Part shown: piece by piece, positions 1 to 7,842 of the stretch
How the letters are laid out: every line of letters starts with the position of its first letter
How positions within the stretch are numbered: the stretch's first letter is position 1
Assembly (NCBI RefSeq): GCF_001905845.1
Contig: NZ_LIVZ01000015.1
Coordinates: 152,818 to 216,817 of the forward strand
DNA: 64,000 nucleotides
Direction of reading: 5' to 3'
Origin: Streptomyces sp. TSRI0107
GTDB lineage: Bacteria; Actinomycetota; Actinomycetes; Streptomycetales; Streptomycetaceae
Made by a program: the position numbers and the translations under genes
Notes under the pieces: model-generated
Databases searched by the model: none
What the model saw: only the letters and a program-made list of their open reading frames with translations
Told to the model about the DNA's origin: nothing

Positions 1-1292
1 GGGCGCTCGACGCGTCCGTCGAGACGGCCCGGCTGGAGGCGCTGGGCGGACGGTACGAGCAGGCCGAGGGCTTGCTGGCGGAGGCGATCGCGTTCGGCAG
101 GCCGCGCGCGGCGGGGCTGCGCGACCAGATCCGCCGGCTGCTCGGGCAGACCCACATGGTGTCCTTCGGCCTGCTCCCCGACGATCCCCGCTACGCGTGG
201 GAGTTGCTGCCCGTGCTGGCTGCCGAGCACCTGCGCTTCCACCGGGGCACGCCGTGGCAGCCCCACTTCCGGGGAGGCGCGTCGGCGTCGCTCCAGGAGA
301 CGGCGGGCGAGGTGGAGCGGCAGTTGCGGGAAGACGTCTTCCGGTACAGCGCCGAGGGCGCCTTCGGGCGGGCCGTGGAACAGGCACGGGAACAGGCGCG
401 CTGGGGCGACACGGACGCGGCGTGGCACACGCTGCGCGCGGCCCTGCCGGAATGGCGGCCGCTGGGCCCCGACCACCTGGCCCCGGTCGGCCTCGTCGCC
501 GACCCGCTGCTCGGTCCCCTGATAGGCCCCGAACGGGGCCGGGAACTGCTCGCCACACCCCGGGCGGGGCACCGCGGGGAGGCTCCGGCGCCGGCGGCCG
601 ATCTGGATCCGCCGGGTCTGGCATGGCTGTCGGAGGGGGATCCGAACGGCTTCCTGGAGTCGTACCGCTTCGTTCTCGTGGAGGGGGTGGAACCGGCCGA
701 GCTGCCCGGTCTCATCGGCGCCGACGGCGCCGCGCTGAGCGAACCGATGACGATGTGGCAGTCCCGTACGGGCTTTCGCGGCGACCCGGACGCGACTTGG
801 GAGGACAGGGCGTCGACCTCCGTCGGACGGGCGGGGCCGGGCTGGAGCTTCGCCGTGGAACCACGGCCGGGCGGCGGCTTCCACGAGGAGCGGTTCGTCT
901 CCCCGGGCGTCGCCGCCTCCGCGAACACCCGCGCCGTCACGGTCTGGAGCGAGCCGCCTCTCGGCCGCCGTCCCGGTCTCTTCCATCTGTCCGTCGCGCG
1001 GGACGGGGCGGAGCTGTACGCGTTCACGGTGCGGGGCACCCCGGTCGCCCGGCGAGGAGACGTGCCCGAAGTGCTGGACCCGGACCGGTTCTTCGAGGAC
1101 GACGACGCGGACGCCTGGCGGGCGGCCGAGGGTCGGGCCCTTGAGGCGATCGCCACCGAGTTCGGCGTCCGTCTCCCGCGGCTCGCCCTCACGCGCGGAC
1201 GTCTGCACACCCTCCGGACGCGCCCGTGGAACCGGCCACCGCGTCCCGGCGAGCGATACGCGACGCTGCGCTGGGTGCGCACCCGGCCGTGA
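1..1292 (+). CDS. Hypothetical protein, 5' end outside the window
   Basis: The reading frame is open to the left edge (phase starting at base 3), so the true start is probably upstream; the first in-window start-like codon is TTG at 72, which has no convincing ribosome site. At least 406 residues are visible. The C-terminal half alternates short beta-like segments with tryptophans and ends in a basic, arginine-rich tail after an acidic stretch (FFEDDDADAW). The pattern of GWSF, VTVWSE and a late 'EFGVRLP' segment is loosely reminiscent of actinobacterial DUF6461-type proteins, but this is an impression only. No signal peptide, membrane segment or catalytic motif is evident. Function unknown. 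Confidence 0.6.
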   Translation, partial: ALDASVETARLEALGGRYEQAEGLLAEAIAFGRPRAAGLRDQIRRLLGQTHMVSFGLLPDDPRYAWELLPVLAAEHLRFHRGTPWQPHFRGGASASLQETAGEVERQLREDVFRYSAEGAFGRAVEQAREQARWGDTDAAWHTLRAALPEWRPLGPDHLAPVGLVADPLLGPLIGPERGRELLATPRAGHRGEAPAPAADLDPPGLAWLSEGDPNGFLESYRFVLVEGVEPAELPGLIGADGAALSEPMTMWQSRTGFRGDPDATWEDRASTSVGRAGPGWSFAVEPRPGGGFHEERFVSPGVAASANTRAVTVWSEPPLGRRPGLFHLSVARDGAELYAFTVRGTPVARRGDVPEVLDPDRFFEDDDADAWRAAEGRALEAIATEFGVRLPRLALTRGRLHTLRTRPWNRPPRPGERYATLRWVRTRP

Positions 1293-1351
1293 CGCGGTCC
1301 GGGAACGGCTCCCGACGGTGTTGTCAGTGGTCTCTGCCATGATCGGCTTCC

Positions 1352-2148
1352 ATGAGCGACATCAGTCTGGAGCGGGTACGGGCCGCCGTGTCGGTGCTGC
1401 GCGCACGGGGCATGGAACCGCTCGACGGTTTCCCGGACGCCGAACTGGACCGGTGGCCGGTCGAGTTGCCGCAGGCCGTGCGTACCGTGCTGCGGGAGGC
1501 GTCCCGGAGGACATCCGTACCGTGCTGCGCGAGATCGGCGGCATACGGATGCCGGGGCTGCCCCCGCTGCGGCTCGCACCCGGCGTGCCCGAGCACGCCG
1601 TCGACCCGGAAGCGCACCGCATGATGGGCGGCGACGGCACCTACTGGCCGGTCGCCCGTCTCGGCCGCGGACCGCACGACGACGCGCTGATGCAGGTCCG
1701 TGTCGACCCCCGCACCGGTGAATGGGGTTACGTGGTCTCGATCCCCGCGGACCCCGGCGTCCTCCGCGGGGAACCCGGCCTCGCCCTGGTCGCCGAGTCC
1801 CTGCCGCATCTGCTGCTGACCGTGGCCCGCATCGGCCGTGCGGCGGCTGCCGCCGCCGACTTCGCCTCCCATGTGCGGGGCGCCACGGAGGGCTTCCTCA
1901 CGCACACCGGCGAACCGTGGACTCGTCCCGTGCCGATCGAGGAATGGGCCGGTTCGCCCGATCCGCTGCGCGCCGCCCTCGCCGCGCTCCCGCCGGGCAC
2001 CCACGCCGCGGACCTGCGCGACTCCCCCATCCCCACCGACCTCTGCTTCGACCGTGCCGAGGACTGGCCCTACGGCGCGGACACCTTGGACCACCTCCGC
2101 TTCGAGGCGGCGGGACGGCTCGTGGCGGCCGTCCGGAAGAGGCGCTGA
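1352..2148 (+). pseudogene. SUKH (SMI1/KNR4)-like protein, frameshifted
   Basis: The N-terminal part starts at ATG 1352 (MSDISLERVRAAVSVLRARG), and the C-terminal part continues in another frame to the TGA at 2146-2148. The switch falls at 1481-1533, where an 18 bp segment occurs twice 35 bp apart (17/18 identical) and encodes RTVLRE in each frame. Removing 35 bp restores one uninterrupted frame of 253 codons. The segments LPQAVRTVLRE and VPEDIRTVLREIGG resemble the 'LP-x-D-[FY]-x-x-LL-x-x-NGG' core of SUKH proteins, many of which are immunity proteins or effector-associated adaptors. No toxin gene lies beside it. It could be a decayed gene or an assembly error; the SUKH assignment is tentative. 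Confidence 0.5.
1481..1533 (+). repeat. Imperfect direct repeat marking the frameshift
   Basis: Copies at 1481-1498 and 1516-1533 differ at one position out of 18 and are offset by 35 bp (not a multiple of 3), which is exactly the phase change seen in the surrounding gene. This fits a slippage or recombination insertion. Confidence 0.75.
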
Positions 2149-2205
2149 CGCCCCCCCGGCCGCTCGGCACATCGCCGCTCGGCGCATCCCCGCGCCGCGC
2201 CCGGG

Positions 2206-3096
2206 TCACGCGGGCGTTCTGACGCCGAGCACCGCGAGCATGGCCATGGTCGCCGGGCTGGGGTTGAAACGGCTCCACGCCAGATACTCGACGCGGCGCG
2301 GGCCGTCGACCACCGGCACCAGGGCCAGTTCCGGGTCGTCGGCGGCCAGCGGGCCGATGAACGCCGACGGCATCAGCGCGATGCCGAGCCCACGGGCGAT
2401 CAGCCGTGTCATCAGCTCCACGACACCGGCCTCGTACGCTACGTCGCGGACGAGGCCTGCCGCGGCGAACGCCTCGTCGGACTGGGCGCGGGCGGGCGTC
2501 CCGGCCACGAAGTCCACGAAGGGCTCCCCCGCGATCTCCTCCAGGGTGACCCTGGAGGCGCCCGCGAGCCGGTGCCCGGCCGGCACCACCAGCACGTGCC
2601 GGTCGTGGTCGAGGTCGACGCACTCGACCCCGGACGGGCGTCGGCCCTCCGGCAGGCCGAGGAAGGCGATGTCCAGATCGCCGTCGCGGATCGCCGTCAC
2701 CAGGTCGTCGCTGCGCCCGGACCGCAGGACGACCTGGACCTCGGGATGCCGGGCGCGGTACCGCTGAAGCAGCTCCGGTACGTCGACGGCGGCCGTGGTC
2801 ACGATCACGCCGACGGCGAGCCGGCCGCGCACCACACCGGTCGCCGCGGCGGCTTGGGCGACCGCGCGGTCCGCGGCGGCCAGGCACTCCCGGGCGCCGG
2901 CGACGAACGCGACTCCGGCGCTGGTCAGTTCGACGCGGCGGCTGGAGCGGGCGAAGAGCTGGACGCCGAGTTCGCGTTCCAGCCCGGCGATCCGGTGACT
3001 CAGTGAGGACTGCACGACCGAGCAGCGCTCGGCGGCACGGGTGAAGTTGCGGGTCTCGGCGAGGGCGACGACGTAGCGCATCTGCTGCAGGTCCAC
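2206..3096 (-). CDS. LysR-family transcriptional regulator
   Basis: A 296-residue LysR-type regulator. The winged helix-turn-helix at residues about 1-60 contains the characteristic MRYVVALAETRNFTRAAE and SSLSHRIAGLERELGVQLF segments, followed by a periplasmic-binding-protein-like effector domain. I chose GTG 3096 because family members begin with (M/V)DLQQMRYVV and a GAGGA lies about 10 nt upstream; ATG codons at 3117, 3126 and 3135 in frame would give short extra N-termini. It is divergent from the EamA transporter, the usual arrangement for a LysR regulator and its target. A perfect 15 bp palindrome sits 18 bp upstream of the start. The inducer is unknown. Confidence 0.9.
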   Translation of the reverse strand: MDLQQMRYVVALAETRNFTRAAERCSVVQSSLSHRIAGLERELGVQLFARSSRRVELTSAGVAFVAGARECLAAADRAVAQAAAATGVVRGRLAVGVIVTTAAVDVPELLQRYRARHPEVQVVLRSGRSDDLVTAIRDGDLDIAFLGLPEGRRPSGVECVDLDHDRHVLVVPAGHRLAGASRVTLEEIAGEPFVDFVAGTPARAQSDEAFAAAGLVRDVAYEAGVVELMTRLIARGLGIALMPSAFIGPLAADDPELALVPVVDGPRRVEYLAWSRFNPSPATMAMLAVLGVRTPA

Positions 3097-3113
3097 GCAT
3101 TCATCGTCCTCAT

Positions 3114-3128
3114 TCATGCCTGGCATGA
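3114..3128. promoter_or_regulatory. Probable LysR operator (15 bp perfect palindrome)
   Basis: TCATGCCTGGCATGA is self-complementary around its central base. It lies between the divergent LysR gene and the EamA transporter gene, and would overlap the coding start if one of the upstream ATGs were used. LysR regulators bind imperfect palindromes of the T-N11-A type in such spacers; here the outer T and A are 13 bases apart, so this is an analogy and not an exact match. Confidence 0.5.
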
Positions 3129-3173
3129 CAAGCATGCTTTGGATTCATGAGCTGGGGAGTCGAGACTTCCCGC

Positions 3174-4157
3174 ATGCAGACCTTGACCGAGCGGTCCCGC
3201 GGCCTGCCGCGGGCCGTGTCCGCGCAGCGGGTGGTGACCGTCGCACTGACCGCGCTCGCTCCGGCCGCGTGGGGCACCACCTACGCCGTGACCACCGAAC
3301 TCCTCCCAGCCGGGCATCCGTTGTTCGCCGGGCTGATGCGCGCCCTGCCCGCCGGGCTGATCGGGCTGGCGCTCACGCGGGTGCTCCCGCGCGGGGACTG
3401 GTGGTGGAAGGCCGCCGTCCTCGGGGTGCTCAACATCGGCGCGCTGTTCCCGTTGCTGTTCGTCGCGGCCGAACGGCTCCCCGGCGGGGTCGCCGCCACC
3501 CTCAGCGCCACGCAGCCGCTCCTGGTCGCGGCCCTGGCCATCGCGGTGCTCCGCGACCGGCCGGCGGCCTGGCGGTGGATCTGGGGTGTGCTCGGCGTGC
3601 TCGGCGTCGGACTGGTCGTGCTCGGGCCGCAGGCGCGGCTGGACGCGGTCGGGGTGGTCGCCGGTCTCGTCGGTACGGCCACCATGGCAGGCGGCGTCGT
3701 CCTCACCAAGCGCTGGGGCCGTCCCGAGGGGGTGGGTCCGCTCACCCTGGCGGGCTGGCAACTGACGGCGGGCGGACTGCTGTTGCTCCCGCTCACCCTC
3801 GTACTCGAAGGGGTGCCGCAGCGGATCGACTGGGCCGCCGCCGGCGGCTACCTCTGGCTCGGCAGCATGGGCGGGCTGATCGCGTACACGCTGTGGTTCC
3901 GCGGGATCGGGCGGCTGCCGGTCGGCGCGTCCGCGCCGCTGGTCCTGCTGTCGCCGCTGGTCGCCACCGTCGTCGGCATCGGGCTGGGCGAGTCGCTGAG
4001 CCTGCCGCAGAGCGTCGGCTTCGTCCTCGCCCTGGCCGCTTTGCTCGCCGCGCAGTTCGACCCACCGAAGCGGGCGGGCGCGGGGCGGACGGCGGGCCCG
4101 CGGGGTCCGCGGCCGAGAACCACCACTCACCACTCTCAAGAGGAGCTGAAGCGATGA
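3174..4157 (+). CDS. EamA-type (DMT superfamily) exporter
   Basis: About 327 residues, made almost entirely of hydrophobic segments consistent with the ten-helix fold of two EamA repeats: the first begins near LAPAAWGTTYAVTTELLP, the second near GVVAGLVGTATMAGGVVL. Such proteins export small metabolites or amino acids across the cytoplasmic membrane. The start is uncertain: ATG 3174 gives MQTLTERSR and follows a GGGGAG at a long distance, while ATG 3147 would add nine residues. The gene overlaps the next by the ATGA at 4154-4157, so the two are probably co-translated. The adjacent LysR regulator is the likely controller. Confidence 0.85.
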   Translation: MQTLTERSRGLPRAVSAQRVVTVALTALAPAAWGTTYAVTTELLPAGHPLFAGLMRALPAGLIGLALTRVLPRGDWWWKAAVLGVLNIGALFPLLFVAAERLPGGVAATLSATQPLLVAALAIAVLRDRPAAWRWIWGVLGVLGVGLVVLGPQARLDAVGVVAGLVGTATMAGGVVLTKRWGRPEGVGPLTLAGWQLTAGGLLLLPLTLVLEGVPQRIDWAAAGGYLWLGSMGGLIAYTLWFRGIGRLPVGASAPLVLLSPLVATVVGIGLGESLSLPQSVGFVLALAALLAAQFDPPKRAGAGRTAGPRGPRPRTTTHHSQEELKR

Positions 4158-4852
4158 CGACCCGCAGGACGATCGCCGTACTCGGCGCCACCGGCATGGT
4201 GGGCAGCCGGGTGATCGACGAGGCCGGTGCGCGCGGGCACGGCGTGCTCGCCCTGGCCCGCAAGCCCGTGGACGGGAGGCCGGGCCTCACTCCGGTCGCC
4301 GTCGACGCGAACGACCCCACCGCCCTGCGCGAGGCGCTGACCGGCGCCGCGACGCACGGCGTCGTCCCGGACGCCGTGGTGGTGACGCTCCGGACCTTCC
4401 CGGTCGACCAGGAGTTCCTGGTCGGCGCGACCCGTACGGTGCTGGACGTCGCCGCCCGCGAGGGGATCCGCGTCCTCGTGGTCGGTGGCGCCGGCGCGCT
4501 GCGCAGTCCCGGCGACCGGGACCTGATCCTGGCGGACGACCCCACATATGTGCCCGCCGAGTACCGGGCGGTGGCCGTCGCCGGGATCGCGCAGTTGCGG
4601 ACCTGCGAGGACCGTCCGGGCGCGGACTGGGTCTACCTGAGCCCGCCGGCCCTGCTCGAACCCGGTGAGCGCACGGGCCGCTACCGGCGCGGCACCGACA
4701 CCCTGCTCACCACCGCCGACGGCCGCTCGTGGATCAGCGCCGAGGACCTGGCCGTCGCCGTGCTCGACGAACTCGAGACCCCCGGGACCGATCGCCACAT
4801 CACGGTCGTCCACCAGGACCGTCAGGCGGTACCCGGCGCGGGGAGCGCCTAG
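4154..4852 (+). CDS. NAD(P)-binding Rossmann protein (NmrA/SDR-like)
   Basis: A 232-residue atypical short-chain dehydrogenase-like protein. The N-terminal beta strand and glycine motif IAVLGATGMVGSRV bind the dinucleotide; VLVVGGAGAL matches the fourth strand of this family (YwnB/NmrA-like proteins that bind NAD(P)H and act as reductases or redox sensors). It starts at ATG 4154 after an AAGAGGAG ribosome site inside the end of the EamA gene. The TAG stop at 4850-4852 is part of the CTAG that borders the IS element, so the natural C-terminus may have been altered by the insertion, although the length is normal for the family. Confidence 0.8.
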   Translation: MTTRRTIAVLGATGMVGSRVIDEAGARGHGVLALARKPVDGRPGLTPVAVDANDPTALREALTGAATHGVVPDAVVVTLRTFPVDQEFLVGATRTVLDVAAREGIRVLVVGGAGALRSPGDRDLILADDPTYVPAEYRAVAVAGIAQLRTCEDRPGADWVYLSPPALLEPGERTGRYRRGTDTLLTTADGRSWISAEDLAVAVLDELETPGTDRHITVVHQDRQAVPGAGSA

Positions 4853-5926
4853 GTGTGCTGTCCCGGGACGTTGGTGACACGCGTGCTGGGTGCTTGAACG
4901 GGTGAGGGCCTTCTGGGTTCGGTGTGGATTGCGACATCTACCGCCGACCGCCAGGAGGCCCTCGTGTCCCACCGTAATGCCCCGCTGACTCCGACCGGCA
5001 GGCTGCGTCTGGCCCGGTGTGTTGTGGACGACGGATGGCCGCTGCGGCGGGCCGCGGAACGCTTCCAGGTCAGCCACACCACCGCCGCCCGGTGGGCGGG
5101 CCGCTACCGGCAGCTGGGCCCGGCCGGGATGCACGACCTCTCCAGCCGTCCTCACCACAGCCCGCGCCAAACGCCGGCTGCCGTCGAACAACAGGTCGTG
5201 CGGCTGCGGCGTGAGTACCGCATCGGACCGGTGCGGCTGGCCGCCCGCTGCAACATCGCCGCCTCCACCGCCCACCGCATCCTCGTCCGGCACCACCTGC
5301 CCACTCTGGTCGTCTGCGACCGGGCCACCGGTGAACCCGTGCGACGCTACGAACGCTCCCGGCCCGGCGAACTGGTCCACATCGACGTCAAGAAACTCGG
5401 CCGCATCCCCGACGGAGGCGGCCACAAGGTCCTCGGCCGAGCGGCCGGCAGCCCGAACAAAGACCGCCGCAACGGCGTGGGATACGCCTACCTGCACACC
5501 GCCCTGGACGACCACAGCCGCCTGGCCTACACCGAAGACCTGCCCGACGAAACCGCCGCTGCCTGCGCGGGCTTTCTCACCCGAGCCGTGGCCTGGTTCG
5601 CCGGCCACGGCGTCACCGTCGAGCGGGTCCTGACCGACAACGCCTGGGCCTACACCAAGAACACCTGGCGTCAGACCTGCCACGAGCTGGGCATCAGCCC
5701 TCGCTGGACTCGGCCCTGGCGGCCGCAGACCAACGGCAAGGTCGAACGCTTCCACCGCACCCTGCTCGATGAATGGGCCTACCAGCGGCCCTACACCTCA
5801 GACACCGAACGGCGAGCAGAGTTTCCCGACTGGCTGGACTGGTACAACTACCACCGACCCCACACCGGCATCGGCGGCCACCCACCAGCCAGCCGCGTCA
5901 CCAATCTGTCCGGACAGCACACCTAG
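4849..5926 (+). mobile_element. IS481-family insertion sequence
   Basis: Terminal inverted repeats: the sequence from 4849 rightward and the reverse complement from 5926 leftward match at 27 of 33 positions, including 15 identical outer bases beginning CTAGGTGTGCTGTCC and an inner TTGGTGAC. The element carries one transposase gene that fills almost all of it. CTAG is present at both ends (4849-4852 and 5923-5926) and is either a 4 bp target duplication or the outermost part of the repeat. The right end abuts a MITE-like element that begins at the same CTAG. Confidence 0.85.
4964..5926 (+). CDS. IS481-family DDE transposase
   Basis: About 320 residues. An N-terminal helix-turn-helix (residues about 20-75, GWPLRRAAERFQVSHTTAARW) precedes an integrase-core domain with the DDE residues in HIDVKKLG, LTDNAWAY and NGKVERFHR; the last sits in the WRPQTNGKVERFHRTLLDEW block typical of IS481 and IS3 relatives. 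GTG 4964 is preceded by GGAGG at good spacing. The protein looks complete and probably active. The stop codon TAG at 5924-5926 is formed by the terminal CTAG of the element. Confidence 0.93.
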   Translation: MSHRNAPLTPTGRLRLARCVVDDGWPLRRAAERFQVSHTTAARWAGRYRQLGPAGMHDLSSRPHHSPRQTPAAVEQQVVRLRREYRIGPVRLAARCNIAASTAHRILVRHHLPTLVVCDRATGEPVRRYERSRPGELVHIDVKKLGRIPDGGGHKVLGRAAGSPNKDRRNGVGYAYLHTALDDHSRLAYTEDLPDETAAACAGFLTRAVAWFAGHGVTVERVLTDNAWAYTKNTWRQTCHELGISPRWTRPWRPQTNGKVERFHRTLLDEWAYQRPYTSDTERRAEFPDWLDWYNYHRPHTGIGGHPPASRVTNLSGQHT

Positions 5927-6112
5927 GCCCTGTCGTTTGGATCAGCCCGGCGTCGCAGGATCTGGCACGCACATCTGCCGCGTTGTCGTCAGTCGCCGAC
6001 GCGCCGCGTCGACTCCCTCCTCCGCCTTGCAGCTGAACGCACCAGACCCCGCTCGACTCGGCCAGGACGCACCGTCCCTCACAGCCGGGCTGATCCAAAC
6101 GACAGAGCCTAG
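5923..6112. mobile_element. MITE-like non-autonomous element
   Basis: A 182 bp segment between CTAG tetranucleotides at 5923-5926 and 6109-6112. Its ends are near-perfect inverted repeats: 25 bp beginning GCCCTGTCGTTTGGATCAG on the left and GCTCTGTCGTTTGGATCAG on the reverse strand at the right, 24 of 25 identical. There is no plausible gene inside. Ends of this kind resemble IS5-group elements of actinobacteria, and the CTAG at each end would fit a target duplication. A transposase elsewhere in the genome would be needed to move it. Confidence 0.75.
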
Positions 6113-6995
6113 CCGGCCAGCGTCTCGGTGATCTGACGGGTCGTCTGCGCGGCGACCCGGGGCTCGGTGGCGGCGTAGGAGACGTGGGCGTTCAGGCCCG
6201 TGGCCAGCGCCCAGCCGCGGCCTCGGGTCCAGGTGGCGTCGTCCACGCCGAGCGCGGCGCGGAAGGCGGCGCGGGGGCCGGCGGACATCAGCGTGAAGGC
6301 GATGGTCAGGTCACGGGACGGGTCGCCGACGCCGAGTCTTTCGAAGTCGATGACGGCGCTGAGGCGGCCGTCGCTGGTCAGCAGGTTGCCGGTGTGGAAG
6401 TCTCCGTGGAACCAGACCGGGGGCCGGTCCCATGCGGGGGCGTCGAGCGCGGCTTCCCACAGGCAGGTCATGGCCGACGCGTCGAACTCGCCGTCGAGCC
6501 GGGCGATGGCGGCCCGTGTCGCCCGGTCCCGGGCCGCGAGGGTGTCGGCCGTGTCCTCGGCGGGGCGTTGTCGGGCGTGAAGCGCTGAAGGGCGGTCAGG
6601 AATCCGGCGAGTTCGACGGCGGTGTCGTACGAGTCGGCGAGTGCCGCCACCGTCGCCACCTCGCCGTCCAGCCAGCGAGCCACCATCCAGGGCCACGGAT
6701 AGCCGAGGCCGGGCTTCCCCACGGCCACCGGGACCGGGACGGCCAGCGGCACGTGCGGGGCGAGCCGGGGCAGCCACTCGGCCTCCTTCTCGGCCTGCCC
6801 GATGGCCCCGGCGTGGCGGGGCAGCCGTACGGACAGCTCCTCGCCCAGGCGGTGGATCACATGGTCCGATCCGGCCTGTTCGAGCCTGCGCAGGGGGAGC
6901 CCGGACCACTGCGGGAACTGCGTGTCGACCAGGCGCCTCACCAACGCGGTGTCGATCGCGGGGCGGTCGGGGTCCTGGGGCGTCGCGGTCGCCAA
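6109..6995 (-). pseudogene. Aminoglycoside phosphotransferase-like kinase, frameshifted
   Basis: The N-terminal half (from ATG 6995: FPQWSGLPLRRLEQAGSDHV, WLPRLAPHVPLAVPVP, WPWMVARWLDGE) and the C-terminal half (WFHGDFHTGNLL with the catalytic HGDxHxxN, then VIDFERLGVGDPSRD with the metal-binding Asp) lie in different frames, joined near 6560-6570. The span of 887 nt is one base off a multiple of three, so a single-base indel in a run of C/G explains it. Intact family members of about 295 residues phosphorylate aminoglycosides or other small molecules using ATP. The TAG stop (6111-6109 on this strand) is supplied by the CTAG at the MITE boundary. Sequencing error is possible. Confidence 0.75.
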
Positions 6996-7123
6996 GAGCG
7001 GCTCCTGGGTTCGGCCCGCTGCGGACGGCGGGCTGCCGGACCCCCATCACAGTGCGTCAGCCGGTCGCCTGTCGACCGTTTTTCCCGCGACCGGGCACGC
7101 TCCCACGACCGGGCACGCCGGCG

Positions 7124-7795
7124 TCACGTCACGGGGTGGCCCGCGCTGTCCGTCTGGTCCGCCTGGCTGGAGAACTTGTTCAGGAAGACGTCGTACCGGC
7201 CGTCGGGGCGGCGGGTGAGCGTGGCGCCGTCCTGCCAGATGCCGTTCTCGTCCCACCACTGGGATCCGGCCGGGTCGCCCTGGTTCTGGTGGATGTTGTG
7301 CATGCCGAGGTCGCCCTCGGGGTCGTCGGTGAACGGCTCCCCGAAGACGAGCACACGCCGCCCGGGCACCAGGATCGGCTCCAGTGCGACGGTGGCGTCG
7401 GCGTGGGAGCCCGCGTGCCAGGGCCGGGCACCGAAGAGGTCGAGCACGTCCTGCAGCCAGGACGGCGGGCGCCGCTGGAACAGTACGCCGGACCGGTCGA
7501 CCAGCGCCGGATGGCGCAGATAGTCCAGCGCTCCGGAGACCGAGCCGGGCGCGAGATCGTGGTAGCCCTGGGCGAGGGCGGCGACCGGTCCGAGCTCACT
7601 GGCCTTCAGTGTGAACACCTTCCACTGGACACCCACGTTGGACTTGTGGCTGTCGACGTCCACGGCGCAGTGGTAGCGACCACCGGGGGCGTCCACCTCC
7701 ACGTTCACATGGAACCAGCGGCCCTGGTTGTCGGGCTGGTCGCGGTAGTGACGGTGCAGGGTCCCGGACAGCACGCCGTACTTTTCGAAGGGCAT
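7124..7795 (-). CDS. DUF2278 (YukJ-like) family protein
   Basis: A 223-residue protein starting MPFEKYGVLSGTL, the hallmark beginning of DUF2278/YukJ proteins, with the family's HYRDQ, FHVNVEVD, YHCAVDVDS and IHQNQG segments; the IHMNQG-like motif is the most conserved feature of the family. I took ATG 7795; an upstream in-frame ATG at 7840 would add 15 residues but overlaps the spacer to the upstream gene. The biochemical role of the family is unknown. It follows the 558-residue unknown gene by 47 bp on the same strand and is probably cotranscribed with it. Confidence 0.85.
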   Translation of the reverse strand: MPFEKYGVLSGTLHRHYRDQPDNQGRWFHVNVEVDAPGGRYHCAVDVDSHKSNVGVQWKVFTLKASELGPVAALAQGYHDLAPGSVSGALDYLRHPALVDRSGVLFQRRPPSWLQDVLDLFGARPWHAGSHADATVALEPILVPGRRVLVFGEPFTDDPEGDLGMHNIHQNQGDPAGSQWWDENGIWQDGATLTRRPDGRYDVFLNKFSSQADQTDSAGHPVT

Positions 7796-7842
7796 GCCGC
7801 CAGTGAACCAGAACAAAACAGGCGAACAGGGTATCGGCACCG

